DNA of 5,001 nt from contig JAGQIY010000293.1 in the NCBI GenBank assembly GCA_020430865.1, positions 1 to 5,001 on the forward strand. The letters are read 5' to 3'. Below the pieces are notes generated by a model. It worked only from the letters and a program-made list of their open reading frames with translations, searched no databases and was not told the origin of the DNA. Below, in pieces: positions 1-4,933 of this stretch. Each line of letters opens with the position of its first letter. Position 1 is the stretch's first letter. This DNA comes from Myxococcales bacterium. GTDB lineage: Bacteria > Myxococcota > Polyangia > Polyangiales > Polyangiaceae. The translations under genes were made by a program, and so were the position numbers.

Positions 1-1
1 G

Positions 2-382
2 AACAAGCAGCTGATCCAGTCGAACCTGCCCGATGGGATCCACTTCTTCCACGTGGTCAGCGTCGACACCCAGGGCTACCTGACCAAGCAGGCTGGGCAC
101 TACCAGGTGCGCATCGGCGCGAACCCCGGCGCTGGCGTGTTGCTCGGCCAGGTAGTCGACGATCAGTCCCAGCCCGTCAACGGCGCAACGGTGCAGATCA
201 ACCGCGGCCTCGCGGAGCAGACCACCACGGGCACCGGCAACTACAACTTCAACACCGCCATCGCCGGCACGGGCTGGGAAGTGCGGGTGCGGAAGGCGGG
301 CTACCAGGACGCCGTGGCCACGGTGAACGTCAGTGACGGCGGCTCGACGACGCGGAACTTCGTGCTCGTCCCGCTGCCCTGA
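2..382 (+). CDS. C-terminal part of a secreted/surface protein with a carboxypeptidase regulatory-like domain (partial)
   Basis: The frame is open from the window edge, so the start lies outside; 126 residues are visible, ending in TGA. Residues 1-40 look like the last strands of an Ig-like or fibronectin-like beta-sandwich: the segment DGIHFFHVVSVDTQGY resembles the 'DGxYyFHVrAvDxAGN' pattern common in such repeats. Residues about 45-123 fit a carboxypeptidase regulatory-like fold: GxVVDDQSQPVNGATVQI, then a TTTGTGNYNF turn, a RKAGYQDA segment and a final FVLVPLP strand. In known proteins this fold is a non-catalytic module near the C-terminus of secreted or outer-membrane proteins, often involved in adhesion or stabilisation. 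No catalytic residues are visible, so the function of the whole protein cannot be stated. No sorting signal follows the domain. The next gene starts 43 bases downstream on the same strand, but the intervening hairpin makes cotranscription uncertain. Confidence 0.8.
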   Translation, partial: NKQLIQSNLPDGIHFFHVVSVDTQGYLTKQAGHYQVRIGANPGAGVLLGQVVDDQSQPVNGATVQINRGLAEQTTTGTGNYNFNTAIAGTGWEVRVRKAGYQDAVATVNVSDGGSTTRNFVLVPLP

Positions 383-392
383 GCCCACGGTT

Positions 393-424
393 GCCCCGGA
401 ATGGCTTTCTGGCTATTCCGGGGC
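393..424 (+). terminator. Strong stem-loop between two genes; terminator-like but no U tract
   Basis: The arms GCCCCGGAAT (393-402) and ATTCCGGGGC (415-424) are perfectly complementary over 10 bp. The inside can extend the stem by four more pairs, two of them G-U, leaving a TTCT loop. It starts 11 bases after the stop of the upstream gene and ends one base before the GTG of the epimerase gene. No T run follows, so classical intrinsic termination is not supported. Because it occupies the place of the ribosome binding site, it could instead modulate translation of the epimerase. The hairpin is seen directly; its role is inference. Confidence 0.4.
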
Positions 425-425
425 C

Positions 426-1559
426 GTGATCATCAAAGTCCTGTGCGTCGCGGGCGCCCGCCCGAACTTCCCCAAGATCGCCCCGCTGATGCGTGCGTTC
501 AACGCACGCCCGGAGCAGTTTCAGGTGAAGCTGGTCAACACCGGGCAGCACTACGACGAGAAGCTCGCGAAGGTCTTCTTCGAGGATCTCGCGATCCCCA
601 GGCCCGACATGAACCTCGAGGTGGGCTCCGCGTCTCACGCCGTGCAGACGGCGGAGATCATGAAGCGCTTCGAGACGGTGATCCAGGCAGAGAACCCCCA
701 CGTCGTGATCGTCGTGGGCGACGTCAACTCCACCGCGGGCTGTGCGCTGGTCACCGCCAAGCATTTCCTTCCGGAGGAGTTTCGTTTCCGTGGGAAAATG
801 CGCAAGCGCCCGGTGATGGTCCACGTCGAGGCTGGGCTCCGCTCCTTGGACGACGACATGCCCGAGGAGACCAATCGCAAGGTCACCGACGTCTTGAGCG
901 ACGTGCTCTACGTCTCGGACCCCGCGGGCCTGACGAACCTGAAGGCAGAAGGCGTCGCCGACGAGCGCGTCGAGTACGTCGGCAACGTGATGATCGACAC
1001 TCTGCTCTATGCCAAAGAGAAGGCGATGCAGTCGGACATCATGCAGCGCCTCGATCTCACCGAGCGCGGCTACGGCCTCGTCACGCTGCATCGCCCGAGC
1101 AACGTCGATGAGCCCGAGCAGCTGAAGCACCTGCTGGGCGTGCTCGACGAGGTCTCCCACGACCAGCCGCTGGTCTTCCCGGTGCACCCGCGCACCCGCG
1201 CGCGCCTCAAGGACATGGGCTTCGAGCTGGATGCTGCGCGCTGGCGGCTGGTCGAGCCCCTCGGCTACCTGGACTTCTTGCGCCTGATGGCCTCCGCCAA
1301 GGTGGTGCTGAGTGACTCCGGAGGGATCCAGGAGGAAACGACCGTCCTCGGCACGCCCTGCGTGACCCTGCGGGAGAACACCGAGCGCCCGTGCACCATC
1401 GAAGAGGGAACCAACGTGCTCGCCGGCAGCCGCCGCGAGACCATCCTGCCCGCCTACAACGAGGTCATGAGCCGCAAGCTGGAAGGCCGCATCCCGAAGT
1501 ACTGGGATGGAAAGACCGCAGAGCGCATCGCCGAGAGCCTGCTCAGAGCCTTCGCTTGA
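426..1559 (+). CDS. wecB: UDP-N-acetylglucosamine 2-epimerase, non-hydrolysing
   Basis: This is a 377-residue GT-B-fold enzyme that interconverts UDP-GlcNAc and UDP-ManNAc in the cytoplasm, feeding surface polysaccharide or capsule synthesis. Its length matches E. coli WecB (about 376). Visible motifs are the N-terminal GARPNFPKIAPLM (10-22), NTGQHYD (38-44), GDVNST (98-103), HVEAGLRS (133-140), PEETNR (146-151), TLHRPSNVDE (220-229), SDSGGIQEE (296-304) and RENTERPCTIEEGTN (316-330). The residues matching the E. coli catalytic set D95, E117, E131 and H213 are D99, E135, E147 and H222. The spacing between the first two is 14 residues longer than in E. coli, because of a basic insertion at about 113-129. 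I chose GTG 426 because the conserved 'IKVLCVAGARP' begins there; an in-frame GTG at 333 would add an unrelated 31-residue tail overlapping the upstream gene. No clear Shine-Dalgarno is present. The symbol denotes the family; the local pathway is not shown by the window. Confidence 0.95.
   Translation: MIIKVLCVAGARPNFPKIAPLMRAFNARPEQFQVKLVNTGQHYDEKLAKVFFEDLAIPRPDMNLEVGSASHAVQTAEIMKRFETVIQAENPHVVIVVGDVNSTAGCALVTAKHFLPEEFRFRGKMRKRPVMVHVEAGLRSLDDDMPEETNRKVTDVLSDVLYVSDPAGLTNLKAEGVADERVEYVGNVMIDTLLYAKEKAMQSDIMQRLDLTERGYGLVTLHRPSNVDEPEQLKHLLGVLDEVSHDQPLVFPVHPRTRARLKDMGFELDAARWRLVEPLGYLDFLRLMASAKVVLSDSGGIQEETTVLGTPCVTLRENTERPCTIEEGTNVLAGSRRETILPAYNEVMSRKLEGRIPKYWDGKTAERIAESLLRAFA
491..509. repeat. 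19-base odd palindrome inside the epimerase gene
   Basis: GCGTGCGTT (491-499) and AACGCACGC (501-509) are exact reverse complements around a single C at 500. It lies over codons 22-28 of the epimerase. It could be an operator-like site or a coincidence of GC-rich codons (Arg-Ala-Phe-Asn-Ala-Arg); nothing else in the window repeats it. Confidence 0.4.
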
Positions 1560-1658
1560 GCCAAGGTCAGGCATGCGGCTTCACGCTGCCTGCTTGCTTG
1601 TTGGGGTATCGACGTTTCTTCCCAGCGCGGCGCGCCGGGGAGTGAGCGCCCACTGGAG

Positions 1659-1707
1659 TGCCCGTTCCGTTCGGGCAAGCGACCGTTGGAGTAGCGGCTC
1701 CAGTCGC
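1659..1707 (+). other. Two adjacent stem-loops downstream of the epimerase gene
   Basis: The first pairs TGCCCG (1659-1664) with CGGGCA (1672-1677) across a 7-base loop. The second pairs GCGAC plus TGGAG (1679-1683 and 1687-1691) with CTCCA plus GTCGC (1698-1707), giving 10 bp interrupted by a 3-base bulge on one side. They begin 100 bases after the epimerase stop. No T run follows on either strand, so they are weak terminator candidates. They could belong to a structured RNA. The pairings are seen; the role is inferred. Confidence 0.35.
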
Positions 1708-2056
1708 GTGATGTGTTCCCCATGGCGATGAGGGGCGAAGACCGCACGGTCGTCCCCTGCGTTGCGTTCCCGCATGCGCAGAGTTTCAGTCGTGAAACGC
1801 GTCGGACGTTTCGGCGGGAAATCTCTGCTGAGAGAGCGACCGCATGGCAACGTCAAGAAAACGAACCCGCCTAGACGATTTCGTGTTGCCGTGGCACTTC
1901 GGGATCCTGTACATCGTTGGCGTACGGTCGCGTCTTGGGTGCGCTTCCGTGCGAAAATGAAGGCCGCGGGGCAGCGCTAGGCAGCGCGAGCGCCGCGGTG
2001 ATGCACGGTCTTCTCTTTGGCTCTGTTCTCCCCTCAACGGAGCGCCCCACCTACAT

Positions 2057-2094
2057 CGACCGCCCGGTCGCATTGCGCGGAATCCTTCGCGCAA
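2057..2094. promoter_or_regulatory. Two tandem inverted repeats upstream of the first lipoprotein gene
   Basis: CGACCG/CGGTCG (2057-2062 and 2065-2070) is separated by two bases. TTGCGCG/CGCGCAA (2073-2079 and 2088-2094) is separated by eight. They lie 69-106 bases before the ATG at 2163, where a promoter or operator would be expected. No -35/-10 pair could be assigned with confidence. They may be operator half-sites or hairpins in the leader. Confidence 0.3.
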
Positions 2095-2162
2095 CGAAGC
2101 AGAACAGCGGCCGAAGTGGCTCTGTCTTGCAGCCGAACCCCCTCCCGTCTAGCGAGTCGTTC

Positions 2163-2984
2163 ATGACGAACTCCCGCAAAGCTCAACGCTCCAAAGCCTC
2201 GTTCAAGCTCGCCGCCGCCGGTGTTTCACTGATGTTACTATCGGCGCCCGGCTGCGGCTCCAGTGACCCGCTCCCCGCCGGGAAGGTCGTCTGTGATCCC
2301 GGCCGCACCGAGTCCTGCGCGTGCCCCGACGGCTCGACCGGTGCTCAGACCTGCAACAGCTCCGGAACTGCCTTTGGTGAGTGTCAGTGTGCAGGGGGAA
2401 ACGGTGGGACTGGCGGTGATGGGGGTGCGGGCGTTGGCGGGGTGGGGGCTACTGGTGCCGGTGGCGTCGGGGCGTCTGGCGCCGGGGCGTCAGGTGGCGC
2501 CGGCGCGCCTGGCGGAGGTGGCACCGGGGGGACATCGGGGATTGGCGGGATGGGAGGCGGAGGAACTCTCAACTGTCCTGGCAACTTGGTGGTCGACTGC
2601 ACAGGGGAGTGCATGGCGTCCGAGCCTGAATGCGCGACTGGATGCGACATCAACTCGCCGTCGGTCGTGGATCTGTATGGGGACTTCCCGATGCTCGTTC
2701 GGCTCCCCAAGCCAACGTCATCTATTCTGTGCTGTGAGCCAGTAACGCATGCGTTGGCAATTCAATACACAGAAACCTACAAGACAATTCGGATATCTGT
2801 TTCACCGCCTTGGCGGTTGGCTGGAATGGAGGACGTAGACCTCACCACCGGTGAGGTGTGCATGCACAATTCCGCCCAGTGTCTAGTACGACCGCCACAT
2901 GCCCGACCCACGTGGGTGTACACCGACGATCCGAACGCGCCCGCGGCGGATGCTCTCATCGAACTGGGTTTTACCTGCCCTTAG
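2163..2984 (+). CDS. Putative lipoprotein with six-cysteine segment and Gly-rich linker, function unknown
   Basis: The 273-residue protein has a basic N-region (residues 1-15), a hydrophobic stretch (16-28) and SAPGC with Cys31 as the likely lipidated residue; the lipobox is imperfect (Pro at -2). Residues 44-76 hold six cysteines (44, 52, 54, 64, 74, 76) in the order VCDPG, CACPDGSTGAQTC, GECQC, a pattern I associate with secreted myxobacterial proteins. Residues 78-134 are a low-complexity linker that is more than half Gly, with Ala, Thr, Ser and Val. The C-terminal ~139 residues are a normal-looking domain with more cysteines (CPGN, DCTGEC, ECATGC, CC, EVC, QC and a terminal TCP), which suggests a disulphide-rich exported domain. 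I do not recognise the fold. ATG 2163 is chosen because the signal peptide starts there; the frame upstream to 1917 has no such signal. Shine-Dalgarno is weak. The next lipoprotein gene begins 17 bases downstream, suggesting an operon. Confidence 0.75.
   Translation: MTNSRKAQRSKASFKLAAAGVSLMLLSAPGCGSSDPLPAGKVVCDPGRTESCACPDGSTGAQTCNSSGTAFGECQCAGGNGGTGGDGGAGVGGVGATGAGGVGASGAGASGGAGAPGGGGTGGTSGIGGMGGGGTLNCPGNLVVDCTGECMASEPECATGCDINSPSVVDLYGDFPMLVRLPKPTSSILCCEPVTHALAIQYTETYKTIRISVSPPWRLAGMEDVDLTTGEVCMHNSAQCLVRPPHARPTWVYTDDPNAPAADALIELGFTCP
2394..2567 (+). repeat. Low-complexity GGN-rich tract encoding the Gly-rich linker
   Basis: This stretch is dominated by GGN and GCN codons and encodes residues about 78-135 of the lipoprotein. 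It has no exact tandem unit, but short GG-T/A/V-GG motifs recur. Such linkers in myxobacterial surface proteins usually join the lipidated N-terminus to a folded domain. The G-rich strand could be prone to slippage or G-quadruplex formation; that is inference. Confidence 0.6.
2744..2923. repeat. Cluster of perfect palindromes inside the lipoprotein gene
   Basis: Three perfect 12-base palindromes lie within 175 bases: AACGCATGCGTT (2744-2755), TGTGCATGCACA (2857-2868) and ACCCACGTGGGT (2906-2917). An interrupted one pairs CCTCACC (2840-2846) with GGTGAGG (2850-2856), directly abutting the second. An 8-base palindrome GTGTACAC (2916-2923) overlaps the third. All lie in the coding sequence for the C-terminal domain. 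Their function is unknown. Confidence 0.5.
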
Positions 2985-2992
2985 CAGGGATC

Positions 2993-2996
2993 GGAG
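2993..2996 (+). promoter_or_regulatory. Shine-Dalgarno GGAG for the second lipoprotein gene
   Basis: GGAG ends five bases before GTG 3002 and decides this start. It is the only clear Shine-Dalgarno in the window, and it lies in the 17-base gap after the first lipoprotein stop. Confidence 0.65.
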
Positions 2997-3001
2997 ATAT
3001 T

Positions 3002-3394
3002 GTGTTTAGAACCAAGAGCCAACTTAGTCACGCAGCCGTTCTTGTGACGGCGCTTGTGACGGGCTGCGGCGAAGAGCCCTCTGACTTGCCGGAACCCCGA
3101 GTGGGTGAGATTGGTGACTCTGAGTCAGACCTTGCAATTATTGGCGTCGTCGGGGGAGAGACGGGAAAGACCCTTCGATTCACGCCCGGCGAGACGACCA
3201 GTGTCGCGAGCGCTGATGGGTCGGGCCAGACCATGAAGAGCATTCGTGTTCCGGACGGTGATGGGAGTCGAGAAGTTCTCAGCGATGATGAGCTTACGTA
3301 CAGCTCATTTGAACTCGTTTCCCTTGTATGTGTCCAGCGAGGCTTGGAGGCTGCTTTGTGCTTGCCGCGGGGAAACAATATGTGGTTCCGTTGA
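3002..3394 (+). CDS. Small putative lipoprotein, possibly truncated at its C-terminus
   Basis: The predicted product is 130 residues. The N-terminus MFRTKSQLSHAAVLVTALVTGC has a basic start, a hydrophobic core and a good lipobox V-T-G-C with Cys22. An acidic, Pro-containing linker follows (EEPSDLPEPRVGEIGDSESD). The body (about 43-110) reads as a beta-rich exported domain (IIGVVGGETGKTLRFTPGE, then DGSREVLSDDELTYSS). Two cysteines occur near the end (VCVQRG and ALCLPRG). I do not recognise a family. GTG 3002 is supported by GGAG at 2993-2996 and by the signal peptide. The end NNMWFR followed by TGA is abrupt. That TGA (3392-3394) is also the first three bases of the best candidate left end of the neighbouring transposable element, so the gene may originally have been longer. 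The same frame stays open after the TGA, so a nonsense mutation is an alternative. Confidence 0.65.
   Translation: MFRTKSQLSHAAVLVTALVTGCGEEPSDLPEPRVGEIGDSESDLAIIGVVGGETGKTLRFTPGETTSVASADGSGQTMKSIRVPDGDGSREVLSDDELTYSSFELVSLVCVQRGLEAALCLPRGNNMWFR
3115..3127. repeat. Inverted repeat TGACTC-T-GAGTCA
   Basis: Perfect 6-base arms surround one central base, inside the second lipoprotein gene. A second inverted repeat in the same gene, ATGAGCT (3288-3294) and AGCTCAT (3302-3308) with a 7-base spacer, extends the palindrome-rich character of the lipoprotein pair. Confidence 0.35.
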
Positions 3395-3513
3395 GCGTTC
3401 CGGCTCCGCTTCGTTGCACCAGGCTCCAGTCCCAGCGGAATCCAACGCTCGGTCGTCGGCTCCGAGACGCACCTCGGCCTTCACGCGGGGCAGCTCGCGC
3501 AGACGGAGTCGGG
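3395..3513. other. Gap between the second lipoprotein gene and the transposase
   Basis: This 119-base stretch has no separate gene. It is probably the 3' non-coding end of the insertion element. The lipoprotein reading frame remains open through it after the TGA (to 3712), and parts read like plausible protein (for example VVGSETHLGLHAGQLAQTE). It could therefore be the decayed remainder of the lipoprotein instead. Confidence 0.4.
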
Positions 3514-4854
3514 TCAGGCTGCTTCGACTTCGACTACCGGCAAGTGCTCCTTGCCGGCAAACGGAGTGACTCGCAGCTCGACGGAGGACACGCAGCGGAC
3601 GCTTTCTGGATCCCCGCGGATGGGCATTCTCGGTCTCGGTTCGAATCGCACCACGTTGCGTGGCTCGTCCGCCGCTCGCTCATTGGGCGTGGTACCCTGC
3701 AGTGCTCGATGAGGACGGTGGAGCCGAAACCAAGCTGCGTAGCAGTCGAGTTCGGCTTGCATGGCGCTTGGCTGGAGTGGGATCAGGATGCTGTTGCAGC
3801 ACTCGTCCTTCATGCTGCGCCAGAATCGCTCGATGATGGCGATGGACTTGTGGCTCCCAACAGCGCCCCAGCGCGGCGTGATTCCGAGCCGCTTGCACCA
3901 CGTTCGGTAATCCTCGCGGAACTGCACGCCGCGGTCGGTGATGAGGTGCTCGGGCGCGGCGCCGGCGGCGCGGATGGCCGCAATCAAGAAGCGGCGCACG
4001 TCGCGTCCGGTGGGCTGCTTCTTGAAGGCTTTGAGCTTGATGGGAGCGCGGGAGTACTGGTCGACAACGCCAGCGACCCAGTAGACGAAGGGCCATCCGA
4101 GCCAGACGCAGAAGGGAAACCAGGGGAGCCAAAGCCCGAGCGCGGTTGGGACGACGGTGAGGTCGCAGTGCCAGACGTGGTTGATGTGCCGCGCGGTAAT
4201 GCCTTTGGGGTTGGCGTCGGCGTTGCGAGCTGCAGGCGGCTTCTCGGTGACGTCGTCAGCTGGAGGCGGCTCCGGCGTCGTGGACGGCTCGGCGGCCATG
4301 CGTCGGACGGTGGAGGCGGCGAGCACGAGTCCTGTGCGAGCGAGGGTATCGGCGATGCGTTGGCGACCGGCGGTCGGAAAGGCCCGACTGAGACCACGGA
4401 CGAGCTCTCGGACGTAGTCGGGGAAGCGATTGACGGGTTCGGGCGTCTGGACCAGAGCGGCCTCGCCGTGCTCATCGAGGCGCTTCTTCCAGTTGGCGAC
4501 GGTCTGCGCACTGATGAGAAACCGTCCAGCCGTTTCCGCGAGGGTCCACCCCGCCTCAGCCTGCAGAAGCAGGATCCGGAGTCGGTCCATCGGGGAATAG
4601 TGCGGACGCTTCGCGGGGGCGAGCTGCGCCATGCGGCGATCTTTGATGGCGATCTCGGCCTCGAGCTGAGCGACCCGCTGCTTCAAGCGCTGGACCTCGG
4701 AGAACAGTCGAGCCTTCGGCGCGCGCCCGTTCTCGAAACCGGACAGGACTTGGATCAGCGCGAGTCGCGCGAGGGCGACGGCGTGCACGAGGCCACTCTT
4801 GGCGACCTGCGGCCACTCGGGCGGGATCGGGATTGTGGCGGCGTCTTCGTTCAC
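3514..4854 (-). CDS. DDE (rve-type, IS481/IS3-like) transposase with N-terminal HTH
   Basis: The 446-residue transposase cuts and joins DNA ends of its element. In order: an N-terminal segment PPEWPQVAKSGLVHAVALARLAL (12-34), a coiled coil (about 51-78), an HTH (about 87-134, with SAQTVANWKKRLDE), a second HTH-like region starting at PVNRFPDYVRELV (141 on), a Pro-rich linker (190-218), and the rve catalytic domain from about 222. The catalytic triad is D231 in VWHCDL, D307 in LITDRG and E342 in IIERFWRSMK, with 34 residues between D307 and E342. After HRPHRALQGTTPNE comes a short beta-rich tail ending HLPVVEVEAA, as I recall for relatives in myxobacteria and planctomycetes. No frameshift or internal stop is present, so it looks intact. 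GTG 4854 is preferred because residues upstream look non-conserved; TTG 4902 would add 16 residues. It converges with the lipoprotein genes. Confidence 0.88.
   Translation of the reverse strand: MNEDAATIPIPPEWPQVAKSGLVHAVALARLALIQVLSGFENGRAPKARLFSEVQRLKQRVAQLEAEIAIKDRRMAQLAPAKRPHYSPMDRLRILLLQAEAGWTLAETAGRFLISAQTVANWKKRLDEHGEAALVQTPEPVNRFPDYVRELVRGLSRAFPTAGRQRIADTLARTGLVLAASTVRRMAAEPSTTPEPPPADDVTEKPPAARNADANPKGITARHINHVWHCDLTVVPTALGLWLPWFPFCVWLGWPFVYWVAGVVDQYSRAPIKLKAFKKQPTGRDVRRFLIAAIRAAGAAPEHLITDRGVQFREDYRTWCKRLGITPRWGAVGSHKSIAIIERFWRSMKDECCNSILIPLQPSAMQAELDCYAAWFRLHRPHRALQGTTPNERAADEPRNVVRFEPRPRMPIRGDPESVRCVSSVELRVTPFAGKEHLPVVEVEAA
3537..3557. repeat. 8-bp stem-loop at the 3' end of the transposase gene
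   Basis: CCGGCAAG (3537-3544) and CTTGCCGG (3550-3557) pair perfectly around a 5-base loop. It lies over the codons for the AGKEHLPV segment near the C-terminus of the transposase. No T run follows in the transcribed direction. It may limit readthrough or serve as a structure near the element end, or be incidental. Confidence 0.4.
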
Positions 4855-4870
4855 GGGCCAAACGCTGGCA

Positions 4871-4887
4871 TGTCCGCGCAGCGGACA
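4871..4887. repeat. Palindrome TGTCCGC-GCA-GCGGACA upstream of the transposase start
   Basis: Seven-base perfect arms surround a 3-base spacer, 17 bases upstream of GTG 4854 on the minus strand. If translation begins at GTG 4854, it lies in the leader and could act as a transposase-binding site or a hairpin that limits translation. If the TTG at 4902 is the start, it is coding. Confidence 0.4.
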
Positions 4888-4933
4888 AGCGTTCTTTGAC
4901 AACCGAAGCCAAACCGAGCCCAGAACGGCTTCA

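Larger units (their letters stand above)
1560..2162. other. Intergenic region of about 600 bases without a convincing gene
   Basis: I find no ORF with a recognisable product on either strand. The longer frames here (for example 1762-1980 plus and 1786-2094 minus) encode Arg-rich, low-quality protein typical of chance frames in GC-rich DNA. A 38-codon ATG frame at 1844-1960 begins with MATSRKRTRLDDF and cannot be excluded as a tiny gene. The region contains several stem-loops: 1659-1677, 1679-1707, 1783-1798, 1822-1835, 2057-2070 and 2073-2094. This is compatible with an untranslated leader, a structured RNA, or the debris of an old insertion. No sigma-70-like promoter was convincing. Confidence 0.6.
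3392..4933 (-). mobile_element. Insertion-sequence-like element with a single rve/DDE transposase (boundaries tentative)
   Basis: The element is defined by its transposase gene (3514-4854, minus strand). The boundaries are only proposed. The left end TGAGCGTTCCGGCTC (3392-3406) resembles the reverse complement of 4916-4933 (TGAAGCCGTTCTGGGCTC): 14 of 15 left-end bases match, but only if three single-base gaps are allowed. Both then begin with TG and end with CA, as in IS3/IS481-like elements. The implied length of about 1.54 kb suits a 446-residue transposase. No target duplication is visible next to these ends, so the exact ends may differ, and the right end could lie beyond the window. Confidence 0.5.

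Noticed and set aside
333..425. Upstream GTG start for the epimerase at 333
   Set aside because: It would add an Arg/Ser-rich tail absent from the family and overlap the upstream gene; the conserved N-terminus starts at 426.
330..1574. Long minus-strand ORF (414 codons) opposite the epimerase gene
   Set aside because: It is the antisense shadow of the strongly conserved wecB frame; its protein is His/Leu/Asp-rich without motifs.
1917..2162. N-terminal extension of the first lipoprotein from position 1917
   Set aside because: The 82 extra residues have no signal or domain, and the lipoprotein signal peptide begins at ATG 2163.
1694..2264. Repeated 11-mer GCGGCTCCAGT at 1694 and 2254
   Set aside because: By rough estimate several shared 11-mers are expected by chance in 5 kb at this GC content.
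2384..2710. Minus-strand Pro-rich ORF
   Set aside because: It is the exact antisense of the Gly-rich linker (GGN codons read as proline in reverse) and has no independent support.
3328..4899. Long plus-strand ORF (523 codons) opposite the transposase
   Set aside because: The minus-strand frame carries a full D-D-E triad and HTH domains, while this frame has no recognisable domain. Its openness follows from GC-rich codon use on the other strand.
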